A stretch of DNA of 9,609 nt, taken from contig JAEERZ010000069.1 of NCBI GenBank assembly GCA_016286075.1, forward strand, positions 1 through 9,609. Direction: 5' to 3'. A program made the translations under genes and the position numbers. This DNA is from Selenomonadaceae bacterium (lineage in GTDB: Bacteria > Bacillota > Negativicutes > Selenomonadales > Selenomonadaceae). Shown one piece after another: positions 1-5,366 of this stretch (within the stretch, counting starts at the first letter, position 1; each line of letters starts with the position of its first letter). The notes under the pieces were generated by a model. That model was given only the letters and a program-made list of their open reading frames with translations, did no database searches and was not told the DNA's origin.

Positions 1-44
1 CGGAGCTTTTGGAAATTTACGGGAAAAACAGAGTGGAGAGTTAA
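1..44 (+). CDS. 3' end of upstream gene, possibly TrmN6-like tRNA methyltransferase (partial)
   Basis: The third frame is open from the window edge to TAA at 42-44 and reads ELLEIYGKNRVES. The ELLEIYG stretch resembles the usual C-terminus of the TrmN6/YabB family of tRNA (adenine-N6)-methyltransferases, which often end in an E-IYG-like motif. In Bacillus subtilis yabB lies just upstream of yabC (rsmI), so position supports the guess. The last four residues and the stop codon fall inside the inverted-repeat element that starts at base 30. Only 13 residues are visible, so the family call is inference from motif and gene order; the other forward frames are also open for some distance. Confidence 0.4.
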   Translation, partial: ELLEIYGKNRVES

Positions 45-103
45 GAGTGAAGAGTGGAGATTGATTGTAATATCTTCACTCTCAACTCTTCACTCCCCAC
101 TCT
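30..103. repeat. Imperfect inverted repeat built of GAGTGRA-like heptamers
   Basis: Arms 30-61 and 72-103 (32 nt each) are reverse complements at 27 of 32 positions, with a 10-nt loop. Each arm is itself a tandem of four 7-base units close to GAGTGAA: the left arm reads GAGTGGA, GAGTTAA, GAGTGAA, GAGTGGA. It sits between the preceding gene and the rsmI ribosome binding site. In RNA it would form a long hairpin, which could end or stabilise the upstream transcript. Heptamer-based intergenic repeats occur in several bacterial groups. Whether this one is dispersed in the genome cannot be seen here. Confidence 0.8.
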
Positions 104-124
104 TTATTTGTTTGGGGTGAATCT

Positions 125-1012
125 ATGAGTGACGAAAGAAAGGGTGACGGGGAGAGGAAGTTTGGCACCCTCTACCTTTGCGCAACGCCCATTGGCAATC
201 TGGAGGATATGACTTATCGGGCGGTTCGCGTCCTGAGTGAAGTTCCGCTGATCGCGGCCGAAGATACGCGGCGCACGCGGCAGCTTTTGACGCATTTCGG
301 CCTCTCGACGCGGCTCACGAGCTACCATGAGCATAACAAGGGAGAAAAAGGGCCGGAGCTGATCGAATGGCTGACGTCGGGAAATGATCTTGCCTGCGTC
401 AGCGACGCGGGGCTTCCGGGAGTTGCCGACCCCGGCGCGCGGCTTGCCGCCGATGCGATAGCGGCGGGCGTCAGAGTAGTGCCGATTCCCGGAGCGAACG
501 CCGCGCTCTCCGCGTTGATTGCTTCCGGCCTTGATACGACGCGATTCTCTTTCGTCGGCTTTTTGCCGAGGACGAAAGAAAAGCGGCGCGAACGTCTTTC
601 CGAACTTTCGGGACGAGAGGATACGCTGATTTTCTACGAGGCGCCGCATCGTCTGGCCGAGACGCTGGAAGCGATTTTCAACGCGCTGGGAGATCGCCCG
701 GCGGCGATTGCCCGGGAACTGACGAAAAAATTCGAGGAGTTCCGCCGGGGCAGCCTGTCGGAGCTTTTGACGTGGAGCCGGGAAGCGTCGCCGCGGGGAG
801 AATTCGTGCTCGTTGTCGGCGGCGCGACAGAAAAAGGAGAAATGATTCCCACCGCGCCGGAGGACGCCGTTGGGATTGTGCATTCGCTGACAGCGCAGGG
901 AATGGCGAAGAAAGAGGCAATCCGCGAGGCGGCAAAACAAACGGGACTTTCCCGTCGAGACGTCTATCAGGCGGTGTTGGCGGCGGAGGAAAAACAAACT
1001 CAATATTTATAA
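125..1012 (+). CDS. rsmI: 16S rRNA (cytidine1402-2'-O)-methyltransferase RsmI
   Basis: RsmI uses S-adenosylmethionine to methylate the 2'-O of C1402 in 16S rRNA, in the decoding centre. The 295-residue protein has the full family pattern: ATPIGNLED (20-28), AEDTRRT (45-51), SDAGLPGVADPG (93-104), PGANAALSAL (122-131), FYEAPHRL (170-177), RELTKKFEE (197-205) and RGEFVLVV (224-231). A helix-turn-helix-like tail follows (about 256-283, TAQGMAKKEAIREAAKQTGLSRRDVYQ region). Length is close to Bacillus YabC (about 290). The start is ATG at 125, with GGGGTGA at 114-120 as ribosome binding site. The next gene follows after 12 bases, so they are probably co-transcribed. No clear promoter is visible between the upstream inverted repeat and this start. 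Confidence 0.96.
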   Translation: MSDERKGDGERKFGTLYLCATPIGNLEDMTYRAVRVLSEVPLIAAEDTRRTRQLLTHFGLSTRLTSYHEHNKGEKGPELIEWLTSGNDLACVSDAGLPGVADPGARLAADAIAAGVRVVPIPGANAALSALIASGLDTTRFSFVGFLPRTKEKRRERLSELSGREDTLIFYEAPHRLAETLEAIFNALGDRPAAIARELTKKFEEFRRGSLSELLTWSREASPRGEFVLVVGGATEKGEMIPTAPEDAVGIVHSLTAQGMAKKEAIREAAKQTGLSRRDVYQAVLAAEEKQTQYL

Positions 1013-1024
1013 GGAGGCTTTTTC

Positions 1025-1738
1025 ATGAAGAAATTGTTCTTTGCGTTAGCCCTTGTGTTTCAGCTTTTACTGACGGGGGAAGCCGTAAACGCGGCGGAGA
1101 CGGCTGCGTCGCCGGAATGGGTGCAGAAGCTTCCGCAGGCGGCAGAGGCGAAGCAGCTTTTCGTGGTGGCGGGCGTCGGAAAGACTACTGTTTGGGTATC
1201 CATGCATGAAAAAGACGCGGCGGGCGTTTGGCGCCAGATGATGACGACGCCGGGCTTCATTGGTAAGGAAGGCCTTGGCAAGACAAGGGAGGGCGACGCC
1301 ATGACGCCGGTGGGGACTTTCCATTTCACTGCGGCCTTCGGCATCGCGCCGGATCCCGGCTGCGCGATTCCCTATAAGCAGGTAGATGAAAATATCTACT
1401 GGTCGGGAGACGACCGTCCGGGTATGAAATACAACCAAATGGTCGATATCCGCGAGCTTCCCGGCTTGGACACGGAGAGCAGCGAGCATATTGTGGATTA
1501 TAACCCGCATTATATCTATTGCATGAATATCAGCTACAACGAAGAGGGAACGCCGGGACTCGGCTCGGCCATCTTCCTGCACTGCTTCGGCCCCGCGAAA
1601 CCCTATACGGGCGGATGCGTCTCGCTGCCGGAGGAAAAGATGCGTTTCGTGATGCAGCATGTCCGCCCCGACTGCGTGGTGGTCATTGATTACTTGAAAA
1701 ATCTTTCGCCGGAAACCGCCGCAGAGTGGAAGATTTGA
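1025..1738 (+). CDS. Exported L,D-transpeptidase (YkuD-type catalytic domain)
   Basis: Predicted cell-wall enzyme that forms or exchanges peptidoglycan cross-links or anchors through a catalytic cysteine. Residues 1-23 are a signal peptide (KK, then a Leu/Phe/Ala-rich core) with likely cleavage after VNA. The mature part carries TPVG (94-97), typical near the start of the YkuD fold, and the active-site pair H186 (FLHCFGP) and C198 (TGGCVSLPE). The spacing is short but normal for the COG3786-like branch. It is 237 residues long with no LysM or peptidoglycan-binding domain. AAGGAGG at 1011-1017 overlaps the rsmI stop codon and sets the ATG at 1025. In the Bacillus order abrB occupies this slot. 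The exact reaction (3-3 cross-linking, D-amino-acid exchange or protein anchoring) cannot be told from sequence. Confidence 0.9.
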   Translation: MKKLFFALALVFQLLLTGEAVNAAETAASPEWVQKLPQAAEAKQLFVVAGVGKTTVWVSMHEKDAAGVWRQMMTTPGFIGKEGLGKTREGDAMTPVGTFHFTAAFGIAPDPGCAIPYKQVDENIYWSGDDRPGMKYNQMVDIRELPGLDTESSEHIVDYNPHYIYCMNISYNEEGTPGLGSAIFLHCFGPAKPYTGGCVSLPEEKMRFVMQHVRPDCVVVIDYLKNLSPETAAEWKI

Positions 1739-1770
1739 GAAAACCGGAAAATAATCGGATTTATTCTTTT

Positions 1771-1804
1771 AAGAAGACCGTTTCGCGACGGTCTTCTTGA
1801 TTTT
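1771..1804 (+). terminator. Intrinsic terminator after the L,D-transpeptidase gene
   Basis: Perfect 11-bp stem (AAGAAGACCGT at 1771-1781, ACGGTCTTCTT at 1788-1798) with a 6-base loop, followed by GATTTT. The T tract is short and interrupted, so termination may be partial. Its right arm and tail overlap the -35 box of the metG promoter. Confidence 0.75.
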
Positions 1805-1825
1805 ATGGCCTCCGATTGATACAAT
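1797..1825 (+). promoter_or_regulatory. Sigma-A-type promoter for metG-tatD
   Basis: TTGATT (1797-1802), 17-bp spacer, TACAAT (1820-1825). The predicted transcription start near 1832 leaves a leader of only about 24 nt, so there is no room for a T-box or SAM riboswitch in front of metG. The -35 box lies in the tail of the preceding terminator. Confidence 0.65.
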
Positions 1826-1855
1826 AAAGAAGTTATTTATAGGAGGGGAACTTTG

Positions 1856-3793
1856 ATGCCGAACAAATCTTTTTACATAACGACGCCGATTTATTATCCG
1901 AGCGCGAAGCTGCATATCGGGCACGCTTACTGCACCACGATTGCCGACGCCATGGCGCGGTTCAAGCGGCTGGCGGGGTACGACGTCTTTTTTCTGACCG
2001 GCAGCGACGAGCACGGGCAGAAAATCCAGCAGGCCGCCGAGAAAGAGGGCGTAACGCCCATCGAGTACGTCGACAAGATCGTCGCGGGCTTTCAGGCGCT
2101 TTGGAAACGGCTCCATATCTCGAACGACGATTTCCTGCGCACCAGCGAGCCGCGCCATCATCGCGTGGTGCAGGAGTTTTTCCGCCGCGCGAAGGCGAAG
2201 GGTGACGTCTACAAAGGCGAGTATACAGGCCTTTACTGTACGCCTTGCGAAAGCTACTGGACGGAACTGCAGCTTGATGAGAACGGCTGCTGCCCGGACT
2301 GCCACCGCCCCGTTGAAAAGGTGTCGGAGGAAGCGTATTTCTTCAAGCTGTCGAACTACGCCGACCGGCTGCTCAAGCATATCGAGGAAAATCCCGACTT
2401 CATCCGCCCGACGTCCCGGCGCAACGAGATGATCAGCTTCATCAAGCAGGGGCTCGACGACCTCTGCATTTCCCGCACGTCCTTCGACTGGGGCATCCCG
2501 GTGCCGGACGACGAGAAGCATGTGATTTACGTCTGGTTCGACGCGCTGACGAATTATGTGACGGCGGCGGGCTTTTTCGACGATCCCGAGAAGTTCAAGA
2601 AATTCTGGCCGGCAGACGTGCATCTTGTGGGCAAAGAGATTGTGCGTTTCCACTCGATTATCTGGCCGGCAATCCTGATGTCCCTCGACCTGCCGCTGCC
2701 GAAGCAGATATACGGTCACGGCTGGCTGATCGTGGACGGCGACAAGATGTCGAAATCGAAGGGCAACGTAGTCGATCCGAATCTTTTGATCGACGAATTC
2801 GGCGCGGACGCAATCCGGTATTTCCTGCTCCGGGAGATTGCCCTCGGGCAGGACGGCAATTTCTCGCGGGACGCGCTGATCGGCCGCATCAACGCCGACC
2901 TGGCCAACGACCTCGGAAATCTTTTGCACCGCACGATGAACATGATTGGAAAGTTCCAAAACGGCGTGATCGAGGCGGCGACGACGAAGAGCAAAACGGA
3001 CGACATCCTGATGGGCGACTCGTGGGAATTGGTATCCGCTTATGAATCGGGCATGGAAAAAATGGAAATCAGCCCGGTCATACGGAGGCTGTGGACCTTC
3101 ATCGGCCGCGCCAACAAGTATATCGACGAGACGGCGCCTTGGGCGTTGGCCAAAGACCCGGAGAAAAAAGCGGAACTGGCGACGGTGATGTACAACCTTG
3201 CGGAGAGCCTGCGGGTCATCAGCGTGCTGATTTCGCCGTTCATGCCCGAGACCGCACCGAAGATTTGGGCGCAGATCGGCATGACGCAGGACTTCGCATC
3301 GGTGCGCTTGAGTGATGTGAAGACTCGCTGGGGCGGTATCCCGGCGGGGCAGCATATCGGCGAAGCAGAACAGCTTTTCCCGCGCATCGAGGTGGAGAAG
3401 GAAGCGGCTCCGGCAAAACAGGAAAAACCGAAAACTGCGCCGAAGCAGGAGAAGAAAGCGGAACCGGCTGCGGATGGCGTCATCACCATCGAAGAATTCA
3501 AGAAAACCGAACTTCGCGTGGCCGAGGTAACGGCGGCGGAGCGCGTGCCGAAGACGGACAAGCTGTTGAAGCTGACGCTGTCCCTCGGGGAAGAGACTCG
3601 GGAGGTCGTATCGGGCATTGCCGACGTTTACACGGCGGAGGAGCTCGTCGGCAAGCATGTCATATTGGTCGCGAACCTGAAACCGGCGAAGCTTCGCGGC
3701 ATCGTGTCCCACGGCATGGTGCTGGCGGCCTCCGACGGCGAAAAGCTGCGGCTGCTCGAGACGGATATGCCCGTCGGAAGCGTGGTGCGCTGA
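1856..3793 (+). CDS. metG: Methionyl-tRNA synthetase with C-terminal tRNA-binding domain
   Basis: Charges tRNA-Met with methionine at the expense of ATP (class Ia synthetase). The 645 residues contain, in order: HIGH (20-23), a zinc-knuckle insert with C128-x2-C131 and C146-x2-C149, the KMSKS loop (297-301), a helical anticodon-binding domain (about 345-490, with the KYIDETAPWALAK segment), a Lys/Ala/Pro-rich linker (about 513-539), and an EMAP/Trbp111-like tRNA-binding domain (about 541-645, ending in GIVSHGMVLAAS). The C-terminal domain is usually a dimerisation and tRNA-binding module. ATG 1856 is preferred over TTG 1853, because AGGAGG at 1841-1846 lies 9 bases upstream. The gene has its own promoter and is followed by tatD after one base. 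An extra cysteine (C145) precedes the second zinc pair. Confidence 0.97.
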   Translation: MPNKSFYITTPIYYPSAKLHIGHAYCTTIADAMARFKRLAGYDVFFLTGSDEHGQKIQQAAEKEGVTPIEYVDKIVAGFQALWKRLHISNDDFLRTSEPRHHRVVQEFFRRAKAKGDVYKGEYTGLYCTPCESYWTELQLDENGCCPDCHRPVEKVSEEAYFFKLSNYADRLLKHIEENPDFIRPTSRRNEMISFIKQGLDDLCISRTSFDWGIPVPDDEKHVIYVWFDALTNYVTAAGFFDDPEKFKKFWPADVHLVGKEIVRFHSIIWPAILMSLDLPLPKQIYGHGWLIVDGDKMSKSKGNVVDPNLLIDEFGADAIRYFLLREIALGQDGNFSRDALIGRINADLANDLGNLLHRTMNMIGKFQNGVIEAATTKSKTDDILMGDSWELVSAYESGMEKMEISPVIRRLWTFIGRANKYIDETAPWALAKDPEKKAELATVMYNLAESLRVISVLISPFMPETAPKIWAQIGMTQDFASVRLSDVKTRWGGIPAGQHIGEAEQLFPRIEVEKEAAPAKQEKPKTAPKQEKKAEPAADGVITIEEFKKTELRVAEVTAAERVPKTDKLLKLTLSLGEETREVVSGIADVYTAEELVGKHVILVANLKPAKLRGIVSHGMVLAASDGEKLRLLETDMPVGSVVR

Positions 3794-3794
3794 C

Positions 3795-4727
3795 ATGACG
3801 GAGAACCTCGACCCCGGCGCGCGCGCCGCGGCGGAACAAAAGGCGCGAAAGGCGGCTCGCGACGCTTCGCGGAAGACCGAAGCGCTGGACGAGCCCGGCG
3901 GGAGAAAAGAAATCCTTCCGCCGTGGGAGCAAGACGCGGAAGGAATTTCGCTGGTGGACACCCACGCCCATATCGACGGCGAGGACTTTGACGAAGACCG
4001 GGAAGACATGCTCGCTCGTGCAAAACAGGCGGGCGTCATTGCTGTAGTGACTTTTGGCGACACCATGGAGGCGTCGGCACGGGCCGCCAGTTTGGCAGCG
4101 AAGCATGAAAATGTTTTCGCCGGCGTCGGCGTCCACCCGGAAAACGTCTACCCGTTCACGAAGGACGACGACGACCGTCTTGCCGCCTGGGCGAAGGGAA
4201 AGAATATCGTCGCGATTGGCGAGATTGGTCTTGATTATTACTGGGAAAAGGACGAGGAAAAGCGCAAACTGCAGCGGAAAATGTTCGTCCGCCAGCTGGC
4301 GTTGGCCCGTGACCTCGATTTGCCCGTCTGCATCCACGATCGGGAGGCCCACGGCGATCTGATGATGATCTTGAAGACCGAGGGGCGGAAAAATCGGGGC
4401 GTCATCCACTGCTTTTCGGGAAGCTGGGAAATGGCGAAAGAGCTTTTGAAGCTCGGCTGGTATATCGGTGTGGACGGACCGCTGACTTATAAGAACGCGG
4501 CGAAGCTGCCGGAGATTGTCGCGAAGACGCCCGCCGACCGGTTGCTGGTCGAGACGGATTGCCCGTATCTGTCGCCTCTTCCGTATCGCGGCAAGAGAAA
4601 TGAACCGGCCTATGTCCGGATCACGGCGGAGCGCGCGGCGGAAATTCGCGGCGAAAGCTTGGAAGATTTTGCGGCGCAGACGACGAAAAATGCCTGCGAA
4701 ATTTATGGGCTGAAGGTCGGGATTTAA
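3795..4727 (+). CDS. tatD: TatD-family metal-dependent DNase/hydrolase with N-terminal extension
   Basis: TatD enzymes are TIM-barrel metal-dependent nucleases linked to DNA repair and fragment degradation; the physiological substrate here is not known. All expected metal ligands are present: H57 and H59 (DTHAHID), E143 (IGEIGLDYYW), H181 (CIHDREAH), H205 (IHCFSGS) and D255 (VETDCPYLSP). The protein is 310 residues because about 52 charged residues precede the barrel, where the family normally begins a few residues before DTHAH. The extension has the same GC-rich third positions as its neighbours, so it looks translated. ATG 3795 lies one base after the metG stop and has only a weak SD, suggesting translational coupling. 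GTG at 3954, preceded by an AAGGA-like sequence, is a possible internal start giving a standard-length protein. Confidence 0.92.
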   Translation: MTENLDPGARAAAEQKARKAARDASRKTEALDEPGGRKEILPPWEQDAEGISLVDTHAHIDGEDFDEDREDMLARAKQAGVIAVVTFGDTMEASARAASLAAKHENVFAGVGVHPENVYPFTKDDDDRLAAWAKGKNIVAIGEIGLDYYWEKDEEKRKLQRKMFVRQLALARDLDLPVCIHDREAHGDLMMILKTEGRKNRGVIHCFSGSWEMAKELLKLGWYIGVDGPLTYKNAAKLPEIVAKTPADRLLVETDCPYLSPLPYRGKRNEPAYVRITAERAAEIRGESLEDFAAQTTKNACEIYGLKVGI

Positions 4728-4737
4728 AAAATCGAAT

Positions 4738-4750
4738 TTCGTAGTACGAA
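4738..4750. repeat. Short dyad TTCGTAGTACGAA after tatD
   Basis: A 13-base sequence symmetric around G4744, 10 bases past the tatD stop. A small hairpin (TTCG/CGAA) could form, followed at a distance by a T-rich run (4757-4768). It may be an accessory termination signal or chance. Confidence 0.3.
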
Positions 4751-4774
4751 TCGCATATTTTTGTTTTTACAGAG

Positions 4775-4807
4775 AGGACGCACGGGAAATTTTCCGTGCG
4801 TCCTTTT
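4775..4807 (+). terminator. Intrinsic terminator of metG-tatD
   Basis: Perfect 11-bp GC-rich stem (AGGACGCACGG at 4775-4785, CCGTGCGTCCT at 4794-4804) with an 8-base loop, running into TTTT. The only strong terminator downstream of tatD, about 50 bases past its stop. Confidence 0.88.
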
Positions 4808-4881
4808 AAGTGGTCCAAGGGATAGACGGGGTGGGCGGAAGAATGACCTATTTTTTAGAAAAGTGGTTGAAAATAATAAAA

Positions 4882-4972
4882 ATTGGGCTGTAAATGTGGC
4901 ATTTTTCCCAAATTTTAGCTGAAAATAAGCTGAAAGTGGGTGAACATTCTCTGAAAGATTTGACAGCCCAAT
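4882..4972. repeat. Separated 10-bp perfect inverted repeat, right arm on the -35 box
   Basis: ATTGGGCTGT (4882-4891) is matched by ACAGCCCAAT (4963-4972), 71 bases apart in AT-rich DNA. The right copy covers the last three bases of the -35 hexamer and the start of the spacer, so it could be a pair of operator half-sites or the base of a long RNA stem in read-through transcripts. Confidence 0.55.
4919..4956 (+). promoter_or_regulatory. Three CTGAAA direct repeats upstream of a promoter
   Basis: CTGAAA occurs at 4919-4924, 4930-4935 and 4951-4956. The start-to-start distances are 11 and 21 bp, about one and two helical turns, ending 4 bp before the -35 box. Direct repeats with 11-bp phasing are typical of OmpR/PhoB-family response-regulator sites. 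That reading is inference. Confidence 0.35.
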
Positions 4973-4989
4973 AAGTCAAATGGTATAAT
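4960..4989 (+). promoter_or_regulatory. Strong promoter for the 3D-protein leader
   Basis: Consensus TTGACA (4960-4965), 18-bp spacer, consensus TATAAT (4984-4989) with an extended -10 TG at 4981-4982. Expected start of transcription about 4995-4997. The -35 box is embedded in a dyad, TTTGAC (4959-4964) with GTCAAA (4975-4980). This is the best promoter match in the window. Confidence 0.85.
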
Positions 4990-4995
4990 ACGACC

Positions 4996-5362
4996 GTCGG
5001 GCGGAGAAACAGCCCGCACGGGCAGCCGACAGTCCGCTGCGGATAGAAAATTCGCAGGGGCGGTCGGGAGCCGTGAAGAAAGCGTCCGGGGAAAGCCGGA
5101 CGGAAGAGAAACGGCGGCTTCGGGAATGGACCGAGGAAAAGCGCGTTTCCGGTCGTCATGGGAATGGAGCTGCGGGGCGCTTCCGGGAGGAGCGTAGCTT
5201 CAGGGGAATTCCGAAGATGGCGGCTGCAACGGAAAGCGGCGCATGCGCTGGTCTGCGGTGACGGACGGCGGGTTGTGCGGTTTTCGCGTGGAACTGGGAA
5301 ATGCAAATTTGCGAATGGGAGCAAATTGTAATGAAACAGTTCCAATGTTTAGGGGGAATTGG
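4996..5362 (+). ncRNA. Long structured 5' leader of the 3D-protein gene (unclassified)
   Basis: About 365 GC-rich, purine-rich nucleotides lie between the strong promoter and the start codon of the 3D gene. Hairpins seen by eye: GCCC/GGGC (5012-5015, 5020-5023); CTGCG/CGCAG (5037-5041, 5053-5057); GCCGT/ACGGC (5070-5074, 5111-5115) enclosing CGTCCGG/CCGGACG (5083-5089, 5096-5102); GACC-GGAAA/TTTCC-GGTC (5129-5139, 5146-5154); CGCTTC/GGAGCG (5178-5183, 5189-5194); CTTC-GG/CC-GAAG (5198-5216); and a small one over the ribosome binding site (5341-5363). The 9-mer GGGAATGGA occurs twice (5122-5130, 5160-5168). There is no U-tract terminator inside, so any control would act on translation or RNA stability. 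It does not show the conserved elements I know for c-di-AMP, cobalamin, FMN, TPP, SAM or c-di-GMP riboswitches or for RNase P RNA. It could also be partly an independent small RNA. Confidence 0.5.
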
Positions 5363-5366
5363 ATGA
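5331..5366 (+). CDS. Possible 11-codon leader ORF overlapping the 3D-gene start
   Basis: ATG 5331 opens a frame reading MKQFQCLGGIG and ends at TGA 5364-5366, which overlaps the next start as ATGA. GGGAG at 5317-5321 lies 9 bases upstream, a plausible ribosome binding site. Translation through it would open the TCCAAT/ATTGGA hairpin that holds the SD of the 3D gene, so it may couple translation. With so few codons there is no statistical support for coding, and it could be chance. Confidence 0.35.
   Translation: MKQFQCLGGIG
5341..5363 (+). promoter_or_regulatory. Ribosome binding site of the 3D gene inside a hairpin loop
   Basis: AGGGGGA (5351-5357) is the SD for ATG 5363. It lies in the 11-base loop of a 6-bp AU-rich stem, TCCAAT (5341-5346) with ATTGGA (5358-5363), whose last base is the A of the start codon. 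The stem is weak alone, but its placement is suggestive. Confidence 0.45.

Noticed and set aside
30..103. Heptamer repeat as a CRISPR array
   Set aside because: Units are only 7 bases, contiguous and without spacers, arranged as an inverted pair.
1826..1855. T-box or SAM riboswitch in front of metG
   Set aside because: The promoter leaves only about 24 nt before the start codon, too little for any such element.
1769..4066. A very long open frame on the minus strand opposite metG and the start of tatD
   Set aside because: It mirrors the GC-rich codon bias of metG, which has complete catalytic motifs. The antisense product has no recognisable motif and is Arg/Phe-rich low-complexity sequence.
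5073..5261. A 62-codon plus-strand frame starting with GTG in the leader
   Set aside because: Highly charged low-complexity product, no convincing SD, and it lies across the predicted hairpins; more likely a by-product of stop-poor GC-rich sequence.
4848..5345. A 165-codon minus-strand frame opposite the leader region
   Set aside because: No ribosome binding site, and a Pro/Phe/Arg-rich product as expected from the complement of purine-rich DNA. It also crosses the strong plus-strand promoter.
5243..5362. Longer N-terminus for the 3D protein from ATG 5243
   Set aside because: No SD at 5243, the extra 40 residues do not resemble a signal or domain, and the SD before 5363 gives a normal export start.
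4996..5362. Leader as a c-di-AMP (ydaO) riboswitch or RNase P RNA
   Set aside because: Fragments such as CCCGCAC...CCGACAG (5013-5031) and GGGGAAAG (5088-5095) recall those families, but the other conserved blocks and their order are missing.
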